Below, in pieces: positions 1 through 8,734 of a stretch of 64,000 bases of DNA. The position numbers and the translations under genes were made by a program. Under the pieces are notes generated by a model, which searched no databases, was not told the DNA's origin, and worked only from the letters and a program-made list of their open reading frames with translations. The DNA is taken from positions 14,749 through 78,748 of the forward strand of contig JAEYSJ010000096.1 of the NCBI GenBank assembly GCA_023434855.1, in the 5' to 3' direction. Numbering within the stretch: the stretch's first letter is position 1; each line of letters begins with the position of its first letter. This stretch comes from Bacillota bacterium (lineage in GTDB: Bacteria > Bacillota_C > Negativicutes > JAEYSJ01).

Positions 1-11
1 AGATATTCCAC
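1..11 (-). CDS. Start of a divergent gene leaving the window (partial)
   Basis: On the minus strand an AAGGAGG ribosome site (about 19-25) is followed by a GTG codon at 11-9 and two more codons before the window edge. Only three codons are visible, so no product can be named. The site is strong enough to suggest a real divergently transcribed gene upstream of the leuA leader. Confidence 0.4.
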
Positions 12-25
12 AAAAGCACCTCCTT

Positions 26-600
26 AATATAGTCTTAGGTTACCCCATCTATTTGATAATCATTAACGTCCGATAATAATAATTACGGAACAAAGAAGGC
101 CAGCATTTTCGCTTGTTCCGCGAGATGCAGGCCAATCTTATGTCATTTATGCAGTTTTCAAAGCGATATTGTGTATAACCATTCAGGATTCCGGTTAATG
201 AGGTATATTTATTCATGTGATTCTATTTAGGTACTACGCGTTTAGTAGCAGCGGCGGTTTTTTTCTCTCCCAGTTTTGCCCTGCCTAACAAATCTAGGGG
301 GGATTTTTTTGGCATAGTAATAAAATGACTGCCTAGTCATATTTTTGTCATACTTCCAGACGATGCGTTGCGGGAATTTGGGGCCTTGCTGATAGGAATT
401 GCTGCTTCTTCTGAAAAATAGAGAGCTAACTACATTCTCCTTCTTGATGATTGATGGTAAAAAACATTAAATAAAATCAAGAAAACTGATTAAATTTATC
501 GCTGTGCAATAGAGAAGATATATGATAATATTCAATTAGGATTAGAAATCCGTTAAAATGTTAATATAATATGCTAAAAATGAATTTTATTGGGTAGGTT
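26..600. other. Intergenic region upstream of the T-box leader
   Basis: No gene is evident in this AT-rich stretch. A short plus-strand frame at about 326-412 reads like the tail of a protein (PDDALREFGALLIGIAAS, then stop) but has no start and is probably debris. A TATAAT box at 565-570 lies about 40 bases before the start of the T-box structure and is the likely -10 of the leuA transcript; a good -35 was not seen. Confidence 0.35.
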
Positions 601-608
601 TTATAAGT

Positions 609-885
609 TATCTGATAGGAAAAGCTGTGAAAAGGAATAGTATCCACAACGTGATTTCAGAAAGCTGTTGGATGATGCGAAACAGTGTGAACAATGTGGT
701 GAACTCGCCTTGGAGCTTCTGGCTGAAATACAGTAGGTCAAGACGGAATCCCCCGTTAGCGGGATAGGCATTAGCAGTGCTGATGAGTGTATGTTGATCA
801 TGAAATAGAGTGGTACCGCGAGAGCTTTGTCTTTCGTCTCTATAATCCGGTTTTCCGAATTATGGGGACGGAAGATTTTTTTGTT
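609..885 (+). promoter_or_regulatory. T-box leader, leucine type, with intrinsic terminator
   Basis: The T-box core AGTGGTACCGCG lies at 809-820. Just after it is a terminator hairpin (about 829-883) whose arms TCTTTCGTCTC and GGGGACGGAAGA are followed by a run of seven T. Upstream, the Stem I landmarks are recognisable: a GAAAAGGAATAGTA segment, an AGAAAGC-type internal loop and GGTGAACTCGCC. The specifier reads GAA-CTC-GCC, giving CUC (Leu) at 704-706. Uncharged leucyl-tRNA should stabilise the antiterminator and allow read-through into the isopropylmalate synthase gene, which fits leucine biosynthesis. The T-box identity is clear; the exact specifier register is inferred from position. Confidence 0.9.
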
Positions 886-908
886 GCATGCGGTAGAATG
901 GAGGATAT

Positions 909-2906
909 ATGAAGAACTTTGAACAATATGAAAGAGCATATTTTATGCCACCCGCGGTATCTTACGATTGGGTTAGGAGAGATCATATAGATAAACCGCC
1001 AATCTGGTGCAGTGTTGATTTAAGAGATGGAAATCAGGCACTTATTGAACCAATGAACTTAGAGGAGAAGTTGGAGTTTTTCCAGATGCTGGTGGAAATT
1101 GGATTCAAAGAAATCGAGGTGGGCTTCCCGGCGGCATCAGATACAGAATATAACTTCTTAAGGGCATTAATAGAGAGAAACATGATACCTAAGGATGTAA
1201 CCATTCAGGTACTAACGCAGGCCAGGGAGCATATCATAAAAAAAACATTTGAAGCTATTAAGGGGGCACCGCACGCGGTAATTCATTTATATAATTCCAC
1301 ATCCGTTGCTCAGAGGGAGCAGGTGTTTAGAAAGAGTAAGGAAGAAATCAAGCAGATTGCTATTGATGGAGCGGCATTATTGAACAAACTGGCAAATGAG
1401 ACAACTGGTAATTTTTCTTTCCAGTACAGTCCGGAGAGTTTTCCAGGAACGGAAGTGGATTATGCATTAGAAATATGTAATGCGGTACTGGATGTATGGA
1501 AACCGACTTCTGATAACAAGGCAATCATTAACCTGCCGACAACAGTAGAAAATGCAATGCCGCACGTATTTGCGGGTCAGGTAGAATTCATGAATAAGAA
1601 TCTGAAATACAGGGATTCAGTAATTTTGTGTTTGCATCCTCACAATGATAGGGGCTGCGGTGTTTGTGATGCCGAATTTGGAATGCTTGCAGGTGCTGAG
1701 AGAATAGAAGGAACATTATTTGGGAACGGAGAGAGAACAGGAAATGTTGACATTATCACACTGGCAATGAACATGTTTTCACATGGCGTTAACCCTAAAC
1801 TTGACTTTAGCAATATGCCTGGAATATGCCAGAAATATGAGAAATTAACCAGAATGCAAGTACATGCCCGCCAGCCGTATGCAGGCGAACTGGTATTTAC
1901 CGCTTTCTCCGGATCACATCAAGATGCGATTGCCAAAGGGATGAATTACAGGAAAGAAAATAATACCGATATATGGTCAGTGCCATACCTTCCGATTGAT
2001 CCTAAGGATGTCGGGAGGAAATACGATTCAGATGTTATCAGAATTAACAGTCAGTCGGGGAAAGGCGGTATTGGTTACATACTCAAACAGCATTATGGAA
2101 TATCTATTCCTTCTAAGATGCAAGAAGAAGTCGGCTACACTGTCAAAGATGTTTCCGACAGGGAACAAAAAGAATTATCACCACAGTGGGTATACCAAAT
2201 ATTCGAAGATAAATATGTTAATAACACTCCGTATTTCCATATAGCAGAATTCCGCTTTAAACAGATTGACGGTATTATGGCACAAGTCACCATATATCAT
2301 AACGGGCAGGTTAGAACGATTGTTGGAAATGGAAATGGACGATTGGATGCTGTCAGCAATGCGATTAAACAATATTTTGACATTCATTATGAATTAGCCA
2401 TTTATGAAGAACATGCACTTTCAAAAGGCTCGTACTCCAAGGCGGTTTCTTATGTTGGAGTTAGTTGGCACAACAAATTCTACTGGGGTGTTGGAATTGA
2501 TGATGATATTATTAAATCTTCGATTAATGCCCTTGTAGTAGCGGTCAATCAATTAGACGAAATACATGAGGAAGGTAAATGCATGGATGAAAGAATTAAT
2601 GAAATAGTGAATTATATTCAGACGAATTATTTAACGGTTACTTTAGGCGAACTTTCAGAACAGATGCATTTGTCAACCCCTTATCTGTCTAAATATATCA
2701 AAGAAAAATCAGGGGGGACATTTGGCGAAATCGTTAGAAATGTCCGGATGAAAAAGGCCTGTATTCTTTTGAAAAATGAAAGTATGACAGTTGAAAACAT
2801 TGCGGATAGCGTAGGTTATCCGAACGTTGAACATTTCAACAGATTATTCAAGAAAAAATATGGAATGACACCAGTTCAATTCCGCAACAGAAAGCAGACG
2901 CAGTGA
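909..2906 (+). CDS. leuA: 2-isopropylmalate synthase fused to an AraC-type HTH domain
   Basis: Condenses acetyl-CoA with 2-oxoisovalerate in the first committed step of leucine synthesis. The DRE-TIM catalytic domain shows DLRDGNQ at residues 37-43, the metal-binding HPHNDRG at 243-249 and [10 protein letters not shown] at 272-281. A LeuA-type regulatory region follows to about residue 555, as in the long, yeast-like class. Residues 558-665 are unexpected: a complete pair of helix-turn-helices of the AraC/XylS family, with [17 protein letters not shown] and a final [16 protein letters not shown] signature. A GGAGGATAT site precedes the ATG. The gene sits behind a leucine T-box and is alone; no other leu genes follow. 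Either the protein also binds DNA or the domain has been co-opted for allostery; no frameshift separates the two parts. Confidence 0.9.
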   Translation: MKNFEQYERAYFMPPAVSYDWVRRDHIDKPPIWCSVDLRDGNQALIEPMNLEEKLEFFQMLVEIGFKEIEVGFPAASDTEYNFLRALIERNMIPKDVTIQVLTQAREHIIKKTFEAIKGAPHAVIHLYNSTSVAQREQVFRKSKEEIKQIAIDGAALLNKLANETTGNFSFQYSPESFPGTEVDYALEICNAVLDVWKPTSDNKAIINLPTTVENAMPHVFAGQVEFMNKNLKYRDSVILCLHPHNDRGCGVCDAEFGMLAGAERIEGTLFGNGERTGNVDIITLAMNMFSHGVNPKLDFSNMPGICQKYEKLTRMQVHARQPYAGELVFTAFSGSHQDAIAKGMNYRKENNTDIWSVPYLPIDPKDVGRKYDSDVIRINSQSGKGGIGYILKQHYGISIPSKMQEEVGYTVKDVSDREQKELSPQWVYQIFEDKYVNNTPYFHIAEFRFKQIDGIMAQVTIYHNGQVRTIVGNGNGRLDAVSNAIKQYFDIHYELAIYEEHALSKGSYSKAVSYVGVSWHNKFYWGVGIDDDIIKSSINALVVAVNQLDEIHEEGKCMDERINEIVNYIQTNYLTVTLGELSEQMHLSTPYLSKYIKEKSGGTFGEIVRNVRMKKACILLKNESMTVENIADSVGYPNVEHFNRLFKKKYGMTPVQFRNRKQTQ

Positions 2907-3025
2907 TGTCAGGCTTGAGAAATTCCTATTTATTAAGACACTAGCTGTGTAGGAGAAAGATGATAGTAAAGATTAGAAAATTGAAGAAAATTCTGTTAGG
3001 TATCTTAAAGGCTCAATATTATAAG

Positions 3026-3817
3026 TTAAATGTCAGGAAAGCTATCAATTTTCGATGCATTCTTTTTTGGGCGAAAATAATTGATAAGGGAATAATACAA
3101 GGGTATCGTTAAAAATAGAACCCAGGCTGGATGCCACAATTTATAAAGAAAGCCCAGGCTGAGATATATGGCGGTGACAAGAACGGGGTAGGGTAGTAAC
3201 TTCCAATTTTTATGTTGAATAGCTGAAGTAATTCCGTGGCTTAGGGGAATGAGCAGGAAGACTAGCCAAGTGGGGTGCCAGATATTATATAATACACCAA
3301 TGGATATATAGAAAAAGACGGCAATCAGGACAATGGGAAATTTGGCGGCATGATGGTATTTATGCCCCCATTTTTCATGGGCTTCTTGGAAAGTATAGTC
3401 TTGCCCGTTGATCGTAATGTGGGATGTGTCTTTGATATGCATCTTTTCCTGCTTGGCAAAATCGGTAGCATAGATGCCGTTCTGTCCAATATGGAGTTCA
3501 CCATCATTGCCTATTAGATGGATACCGTTGAATTTGTGCGAACATTCTTTTTCGCTGGGCTGTTCGGTAGTAGGCGAGTCATTACTAGATGATTCGTCGG
3601 TTGTGGTAGGAGTATCTTCGATTAATAGCAATTCATCGAGGGATATCTTATAGATTTTAGCCAATAAAATTAGATTATCGGTATCAGGAGAAGCTTCAGC
3701 TCTTTCCCATTTGCTGACAGCCTGGCGGCTGATACCAAGCTTTTCGGCCAAGGCTTCTTGTGAAAGACCGTTATTTTTTCTTAAATTAACTAAGCGGTTG
3801 GCAATTTCAATATTCAT
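3026..3817 (-). CDS. XRE-family regulator with C-terminal membrane segments
   Basis: Residues 1-60 form a Cro/C1-type helix-turn-helix (LRKNNGLSQEALAEKLGISR, then QAVSKWERAEASPD). A Ser/Thr-rich linker follows, then a short beta-rich part (about 105-145) and four hydrophobic segments that appear to be membrane helices, arranged as two similar halves (each ending in LWHP). This is the layout of the HTH regulators with a C-terminal membrane anchor common in Firmicutes. An AAGGAG site precedes a TTG at 3820 and an ATG at 3817; the ATG has the more usual spacing for this family and is used here. The ligand and targets are unknown. Confidence 0.75.
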   Translation of the reverse strand: MNIEIANRLVNLRKNNGLSQEALAEKLGISRQAVSKWERAEASPDTDNLILLAKIYKISLDELLLIEDTPTTTDESSSNDSPTTEQPSEKECSHKFNGIHLIGNDGELHIGQNGIYATDFAKQEKMHIKDTSHITINGQDYTFQEAHEKWGHKYHHAAKFPIVLIAVFFYISIGVLYNIWHPTWLVFLLIPLSHGITSAIQHKNWKLLPYPVLVTAIYLSLGFLYKLWHPAWVLFLTIPLYYSLINYFRPKKNASKIDSFPDI

Positions 3818-3927
3818 CAAGCATTGCTCCTTTTTATCTGAATCTAGATTATGAACTTTTGTAAGTCATATTCTGGCTCTTATTATAGAAAAAAAGGGGC
3901 GATTGCACTATACATTTTGCTTTTCGC

Positions 3928-4152
3928 TTGCCGCAACTATTGGTTGCAACGATTGAAAAACACCCCTATAACAGGTTGCTGCTTTTTATAAATTCTATCA
4001 CCTACCCCGTACTGAGCTACGGCGACTTCATGACTATTGACCTCGGCGATCAGATCATCGAGCTCCGTCATGCCCGCCATTCCCACACCGAAGGTGACAT
4101 GGTAGACAAATACCACTCTGGTTGGAGTGGTATTTGTTATTTTTATCGATAG
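3928..4152 (+). pseudogene. Fragment of an MBL-fold metallohydrolase
   Basis: The frame reads LTYPVLSYGDF-like sequence, then IDLGDQIIELRHARHSHTEGDMV. This matches the segment of metallo-beta-lactamase-fold hydrolases around the H-x-x-G-D-x-V motif. The N-terminal HxHxDH motif and everything after DMV are absent. The frame runs straight into an intrinsic terminator (4107-4144). It is a decayed internal fragment, not a working enzyme. Confidence 0.55.
4107..4144 (+). terminator. Intrinsic terminator
   Basis: Perfect 12-bp inverted repeat (4107-4118 and 4125-4136, loop of 6), followed by TTATTTTT. It lies inside the remnant MBL frame. Confidence 0.7.
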
Positions 4153-4211
4153 CAAAATCGCTAGTAGGATTTGTTTTTATAAAAGTTTTACCTTTAATGC
4201 TGATTTCACTG

Positions 4212-4430
4212 TTAAATACTTTTTAAAAAGACAACACGATCTTGGCCGAGCCCAGCATAGTTTCTAACAACAGGGATACCTTCTTCATTTTGCTCTCCTT
4301 GCAAAACCATACCAAGGCTTTTATGAAAATTAATTGATTTTTCATTTTTACTAGAAGTAATAGCCTTAATAAATTTATAGCCATTTAGTTTCGCTTTTGC
4401 AATAAAATATTCATACAGCAATGTCGCCAA
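4212..4430 (-). pseudogene. C-terminal half of a GNAT acetyltransferase
   Basis: Seventy-two residues resemble the second half of a GNAT fold: ATLLYEYFIAKAKLNGYKFI, then SSKNEKSINFHKSLGM and a typical end (GQDRVVFLKSI). The N-terminal strands and the acetyl-CoA loop are missing. In frame, a TAG stop lies immediately upstream of the RLATLL segment, and there is no ribosome site. GNAT enzymes normally need about 140-170 residues, so this is a truncated remnant. Confidence 0.6.
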
Positions 4431-4491
4431 TCTCTATTTTTTGTACCAGAACCCAAAGATTCTTGATGTTAGATTCGCTGACACTATGACG

Positions 4492-4758
4492 TTAGGATTT
4501 TTGAGCGAAAATACCCGCTTTATTCTTTTTGGCCCACATAATCATCCTAACACACATAAGAATTATAAATAAAAACGTTATACACCCAGAAATTAATAAC
4601 ATTTTATGATTCGGGTTACTCAGATTAAAAGCTACTATAGGCTTATTAATAGATTCAAATATACCTTCTGCAAAACCTCCGGAAATAAGCATACTAACAA
4701 GTAAAATTCTAAAGATCCAATCTGAAAATATAGTTTTTCTTTTCGGGGTTGGCATCAT
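4492..4758 (-). CDS. Small two-helix membrane protein, unknown function
   Basis: An 88-residue protein with two hydrophobic segments (about residues 11-30 and 48-70), the second ending in positive residues (WAKKNKAG). The frame is open for six more codons upstream, but GGAGGAATAATT falls inside those codons and precedes ATGATG, so the start is placed at 4758. No family was recognised. It stands alone between pseudogene fragments. Confidence 0.5.
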   Translation of the reverse strand: MMPTPKRKTIFSDWIFRILLVSMLISGGFAEGIFESINKPIVAFNLSNPNHKMLLISGCITFLFIILMCVRMIMWAKKNKAGIFAQKS

Positions 4759-4776
4759 AATTATTCCTCCATTCAA

Positions 4777-5227
4777 TTTTTAAAGGGTAGCCACTGGGAA
4801 TGACAACCATTTTTCCATTATAACATATTTTAGTTATTTTTTTACTAAATTTACTATCTTCTTATAACAAAGTAGAAAACTGACACAAAGTTAAACCGTC
4901 AAAAATTGAACCTGTTAACAAGGTAGCCTATTAATTTAAATGGTTTAATTGCTGATTGATTTAATATGCTGTCAATCACTTCGATTCCCAATATGTCTTC
5001 TTGCTTTGCGGGTTGTGACAGCTTCGCTGGTACTGGTCCTATATGACACGCTTGCTGGTACTACCCTACTTCGTCCGCTAATAAGGCTTTACGTAAATAA
5101 ACCATAGAAGAGTATGTATTTTACAATTGTGAAAGGATTTTATTATTGTACGACGAAATTACAAAATATCACAATTTCATATATAACACATTCATACATA
5201 TGGTGAACTATTTTTGTGGAGGTAACG
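4777..5227. other. Intergenic region with a possible gene remnant
   Basis: The minus strand at 4899-5060 is open for 53 codons and looks protein-like (for example KQEDILGIEVIDSIL and KPFKLIGYLVNRF, then stop), but a TAG lies directly upstream and no start or ribosome site is present. It may be the C-terminal end of a lost gene of unknown family. The rest is AT-rich with nothing recognised. Confidence 0.3.
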
Positions 5228-5803
5228 ATGAGACAGGATTTCTCAAATGTAACAAAGAAAATGCTTTCGGAATTATTTCCAGTTTTACTGGAATCGCATA
5301 ATCCTGCGTGGATAGATTATTTTTTAGTTGAAAGAGATTTCTTAAATTCTATTTTTGGTGATAAAATTTTAAGAATCAGCCATATTGGAAGCTCTTCTGT
5401 ACCCGGACTTATCGCAAAGCCTACTATTGATATATTGCTGGAGATTTCACAAGAAATTGACTTATCAGCAATTACCGAAAAAATGGAAGATGAGGGCTAT
5501 TGTATCAATACTCCTAAAAAAGACATCATTTTATACTTAAAAGGATATACGCCACACGGTTTTGAAGGGCAATGTGTGCATATTCATGTCAGGCATTACG
5601 GTGATTGGGATGAGCTATATTTTAGAGATTATTTAATTTTACATCCTGATGTTGCTCATGAATATGGAAAGCTAAAACTTATGCTGAAAGAAGAATATAC
5701 TTATGATAGAGACGGATACACTGAAGCAAAAGGGGATTTTATTAGAAAATACTCAGAACTTGCACGCGCAGAATTTCCTAACAGATATACTCCAGAAAAA
5801 TGA
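5228..5803 (+). CDS. GrpB/UPF0157 family protein
   Basis: A 191-residue protein of the GrpB family, which has a nucleotidyltransferase-like fold. The family landmark RISHIGSSSVPGL is followed by AKPTIDILLEI, giving the G-S-S-x5-K-x-x-x-D pattern, and later HIHVRHYGDWDELYFRDYL. A GTG at 5216 is in frame, but GTGGAGGTAACG is itself the ribosome site for the ATG at 5228, which is used here. Length and motifs are complete. The biochemical role of the family is poorly defined. The gene is monocistronic. Confidence 0.8.
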   Translation: MRQDFSNVTKKMLSELFPVLLESHNPAWIDYFLVERDFLNSIFGDKILRISHIGSSSVPGLIAKPTIDILLEISQEIDLSAITEKMEDEGYCINTPKKDIILYLKGYTPHGFEGQCVHIHVRHYGDWDELYFRDYLILHPDVAHEYGKLKLMLKEEYTYDRDGYTEAKGDFIRKYSELARAEFPNRYTPEK

Positions 5804-6097
5804 GCATAAACCTTAGCAGCCAATAAAATTTTACCGCGAAATGAAGAAAGCCAGCGTCGTCGGCATTGTCGTGCCTAGCAGGCTGGCCATTTTTATGATT
5901 TGATGTAACAGGTAGCTTCTATTAACTTGACTTTCCAGGACTTCAGAGCCATATAGCGGGGACGGTGAGTTAATGCTTCCGTCCGCTCTTCTTTTGCCCA
6001 GGAAGAGCGCAAAAGCACCAGTGAAAATATATAGACTCACCGCTTTCCAATGCAACAAAGAATTGTATAGTTACCTTTGTACAAGAAAAATTGAAAT
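5804..6097. other. Intergenic region without a recognised gene
   Basis: A 75-codon frame on the minus strand (5831-6058) has no ribosome site and no recognisable family. A short plus-strand peptide frame at about 5840-5899 also lacks support. Nothing is called. Confidence 0.3.
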
Positions 6098-6149
6098 ACT
6101 AAAAAAATAAGTAAAACCAGTTAGTACTGGTTTTACTTATTTTTTTAGT
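6098..6149. terminator. Bidirectional intrinsic terminator
   Basis: Perfect 23-bp inverted repeat (6098-6120 and 6127-6149) with a 6-base loop, flanked by A and T runs on either side so that it can end transcripts from both strands. The stop codon of the small minus-strand gene lies within it. Confidence 0.75.
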
Positions 6150-6274
6150 GTTTGGTAGTTATGCCAAAGAATTTCTAATTTCCGCACTAATTTCTCTTTT
6201 TCTATTAAATTATCATTACTCAAAATCTCGAGAGACAATTCATTCACTTTTTTATAGAAGTCTTTTTTACTCAT
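6137..6274 (-). CDS. Small 45-residue protein, unknown function
   Basis: A short reading frame beginning MSKKDFYKKVNELS and ending HNYQTLKK. It is preceded by a good GGGGAGG site with eight bases to the ATG, and its stop overlaps an intrinsic terminator. The protein is charged and probably alpha-helical. The size recalls Spo0E-type regulators, but the SQELD motif is missing. The ribosome site plus terminator suggest a real gene; the function is not recognised. Confidence 0.5.
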   Translation of the reverse strand: MSKKDFYKKVNELSLEILSNDNLIEKEKLVRKLEILWHNYQTLKK

Positions 6275-7137
6275 CGTAAATAACCTCCCCAAAAGCATAA
6301 TTAGTAAAGTAAGGTTATTTATATCTAACTATATAATTATATAAAAATAGCAAAATTCCTTTCAAATCAACAAATAATTACAAATATTTTAGTACTACTA
6401 CAGCGATGTATGGCTGCCTTTGGGTTTGATATGACGACTCTATTTTACGTCGCCAGAGGGCAAATCCAGAGCCGATAATGCAAAAAGCTTTAATACCGGA
6501 CGAGGAATATAAGATGATAACTGTACTTAAATTGGTTATTTCATATGTTATGAAATAAAGGAAGATAATTTGTAATTCCCTTTTACTCCTTAAGGGATTT
6601 TCCTATTAGTTCTAGCAACATAATATGCGAACAATGCCCAAATATAAAGAAAATTAGGAAGCCAGATGGCTTCCTTTTCTGTCGTCCGTTTTATCGAGGT
6701 GAAGCTCTTGGAAAGCAAAAATCTGAAGGCCTCAGTATTTAATGGACTATTTGCTAGTAAAACCGGGAGACCGTCAATTGCGACGACCTCTTTTTTCTAA
6801 CGACGAGGGCGGCAAACATGAGGTTTCGGGGGACAGGGTTTTGGAAAACAAGCTGTTGATGGAATGCAAATTGATGTGGGCAAACAAGCTAGCGGAGTAC
6901 ATGCTTTTGTGTAATTCATTGAATCTTCCCATTCGACTATCTCGGGATATTCCCACCGAGAAGAAAGCATTTATATTCACCTCCATTCTGTTTATATTAT
7001 ATGTCAACAGAACGCAAGGTGGTAAATGCTGAAAAGCTACCTGATAGTAATGGTCTATTCTTGAGAATTATTTTTGTTGGCATATTTATTAAAACTAGCA
7101 CGTAATAATAAAAAAACTGCTAGAAGAGGCGACAGGC
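6275..7137. other. Long intergenic region
   Basis: No supported gene. A hairpin with a T run at 6657-6678 (GGAAGCC, loop AGAT, GGCTTCC, TTTT) looks like an intrinsic terminator. Overlapping frames at 6742-7032 (plus) and 6774-7007 (minus) have no ribosome site and no family resemblance. A GAGGTG site near 6700 followed by TTG opens a 30-codon frame that stops at 6801 and may be a decayed gene start. Confidence 0.35.
6657..6680 (+). terminator. Intrinsic terminator-like hairpin
   Basis: Seven-base stem (6657-6663 with 6668-6674), a 4-base loop, then TTTT. No plus-strand gene lies just upstream. Confidence 0.5.
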
Positions 7138-7851
7138 TTGGTGAGATTTTATAGGTTTACGCTGTGTTCTGTAGTAATCGTCATGGCACTGCTTGCTGGG
7201 CTTGAGATGAAGGAAGAGTTAACTGCCCAAATAGTAAAAAAAGTGCCAACAACTCACAAAGTAGTGGCATTGACTTTTGACGATGGCCCTAGCTATCAAA
7301 CCACTGAACAAATTTTGAGTATTCTTAAAGAAAAGAAAGTGAAAGCTACTTTTTTCGTAGTTGGTGAAAACGTTGAACTACTTCCCAGCGTGTTGACGCA
7401 TGAGGCGCAAGATGGACATGAAATCGGTATTCACACTTATGATCATAAATCATTGCCCACATTAAGCAAAGATAGAATCAAAGAAGAACTGGAAAAATCA
7501 GAGAAGGCGGTTGCTTTAGCGACAGTAAAACCGACCTTGTTTCGTCCGCCCGGTGGCGCGTACAACAAAACTGTGCTGAATGTGGCCAGGGATATGGGCT
7601 ATACCGTAGTATTGTGGTCAGTTGATCCGCGCGATTGGCGCAAACCTCCCGTAAACACTATAGTGGACGATGTTATAAACAATATAAAGCCAGGAAGCAT
7701 TGTGCTACTGCATGACTTAAAATATCCATCAACTACTCCCGCAGCACTTAGCATCATAATTGACCGTTTAAGGGAACTAGGTTACGAGTTTGTTACCGTA
7801 GACGAATTACTGCAATATTATGAAATTCGAACTTCATATGATTTGACTTAG
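7138..7851 (+). CDS. Polysaccharide deacetylase (NodB domain), membrane-anchored or secreted
   Basis: Metal-dependent N- or O-deacetylase acting on peptidoglycan, chitin-like or other acetylated glycans outside the cytoplasmic membrane. Residues 5-22 form a signal anchor. The NodB motifs are all present: TFDDGP at 46-51 (catalytic base and metal Asp), GIHTYDHKSL with the two metal-binding His, RPPGG, DPRDW, and LLHD near the end. At 237 residues it is a typical single-domain form of the PdaA/sporulation-deacetylase kind, though which one cannot be said. TTG at 7138 and GTG at 7141 are both possible starts; the upstream AGAGGCGA is a modest ribosome site. Confidence 0.88.
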   Translation: MVRFYRFTLCSVVIVMALLAGLEMKEELTAQIVKKVPTTHKVVALTFDDGPSYQTTEQILSILKEKKVKATFFVVGENVELLPSVLTHEAQDGHEIGIHTYDHKSLPTLSKDRIKEELEKSEKAVALATVKPTLFRPPGGAYNKTVLNVARDMGYTVVLWSVDPRDWRKPPVNTIVDDVINNIKPGSIVLLHDLKYPSTTPAALSIIIDRLRELGYEFVTVDELLQYYEIRTSYDLT

Positions 7852-7853
7852 CG

Positions 7854-7884
7854 GCCACCAGTAGTTAACTGGCGGTCTTTTTTT
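7854..7884 (+). terminator. Intrinsic terminator of the deacetylase gene
   Basis: CCACCAGT pairs imperfectly with ACTGGCGG around a short loop and is followed by seven T. It lies right after the stop codon. Confidence 0.65.
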
Positions 7885-7908
7885 ATTGCTAAAAACGAGG
7901 TGGATTAT

Positions 7909-8070
7909 ATGGATAAATGTTGGGCTTTGGGGGTCGGTTCAACCTATAAGCTTGTAAATAAGGTAAATTCATGGGCTGCGGGGTTTGAAACAGTTGTAAA
8001 ATGGGACGTTTTCAAAAATTCAGTTTTCAACTTTTTGCGAAAAAGCTGGTTGCCAGGCGGGACGGGCTGA
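7909..8070 (+). CDS. Possible small protein of 53 residues
   Basis: A GAGGTGGATTAT ribosome site precedes an ATG opening a 53-codon frame that begins MDKCWALGVGSTYKLV and ends RKSWLPGGTG. No family was recognised. It lies between the deacetylase terminator and the toxin-antitoxin pair and may be a truncated gene. Confidence 0.3.
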   Translation: MDKCWALGVGSTYKLVNKVNSWAAGFETVVKWDVFKNSVFNFLRKSWLPGGTG

Positions 8071-8148
8071 TCTTGACGCTGGGGAATTACAGGAGTAAAA
8101 TAAGCATATGATAAGAGTATTATTTTACTACTGCGGAGGCGTTTTGAG

Positions 8149-8433
8149 ATGAATATTAAACCGTCGGCGGCGATACGCAAAAACTACAATGAAATATCCG
8201 CGCTTTGCAAAGCCACCAAAGAACCTGTTTTTCTGACGAAAAATGGGGAGGGTGATTTAGTGGTCATGGATATCGATACATTTTCTCGGCGCGAAAGTAT
8301 GCTGAAGCTGCGGGAACAGCTTGTTGCGGTTGAAGAAGATAGGTTAATGGGTAAAAAAGGCTTTTCAATCGACGAAGTGGACGAAATGATGAAAAAAGCC
8401 ATTAAGGATTCTGTTAATGAGCAGCGACGATAA
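8149..8433 (+). CDS. Antitoxin, Phd/YefM type
   Basis: A 94-residue protein whose first half is a Phd/YefM-type dimer and DNA-binding region (KPSAAIRKNYNEISALCK, KEPVFLTKNGEGDLVVMDID). The charged C-terminal tail (DEVDEMMKKAIKDSV) would wrap and neutralise the toxin. GGAGGC precedes the ATG. It overlaps the downstream toxin by 17 bases, the usual translational coupling of type II toxin-antitoxin operons. The antitoxin, alone and with its toxin, is expected to repress this promoter. Confidence 0.85.
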   Translation: MNIKPSAAIRKNYNEISALCKATKEPVFLTKNGEGDLVVMDIDTFSRRESMLKLREQLVAVEEDRLMGKKGFSIDEVDEMMKKAIKDSVNEQRR

Positions 8434-8734
8434 ACGGTATCGCGTCATCATCTCGGAAAGAGCGGGAGAAATGCTTGTGCAGCACACCCGCTTTATAGCT
8501 CAGGTCAGCCTCCAGGCGGCAGATAAACTTAGGATGGATATAGTTGAGGCTGCAAAATCCCTGCAAGAGTATCCGGAACGTGGTTCCTGGATTGTTGATC
8601 CCGTATTGCCCGCAAACGTATACAAAAAGTTGGTTGTGGACAAACGATATTTGCTTATCTATAAAATCAAAGATGGCACAGTGTACATTGACTACATAGT
8701 GGATTGCCGCCAGGAGTATTCCTGGCTGATTTAA
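8417..8734 (+). CDS. Toxin, RelE/ParE superfamily
   Basis: A 105-residue partner of the preceding antitoxin. It has the RelE/ParE fold pattern: RVIISERAGEMLVQHTRFI at the start, a central PERGSWI, and a C-terminal strand pair VVDKRYLLIYKIKDGTVYID with DYIVDCRQEYSWLI. Whether it cleaves mRNA on the ribosome (RelE-like) or poisons gyrase (ParE-like) cannot be told from the sequence. The frame is intact, so the module is probably functional. Confidence 0.85.
   Translation: MSSDDKRYRVIISERAGEMLVQHTRFIAQVSLQAADKLRMDIVEAAKSLQEYPERGSWIVDPVLPANVYKKLVVDKRYLLIYKIKDGTVYIDYIVDCRQEYSWLI

Noticed and set aside
601..939. Minus-strand frame of 112 codons over the T-box leader
   Set aside because: It lies wholly over the T-box and terminator and has no ribosome site; chance frame.
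5831..6058. Minus-strand 75-codon frame
   Set aside because: No ribosome site, no family resemblance, odd composition; not called.
6742..7032. Overlapping plus- and minus-strand frames of 77-96 codons
   Set aside because: Neither has a ribosome site or recognisable family; most likely chance or old debris.
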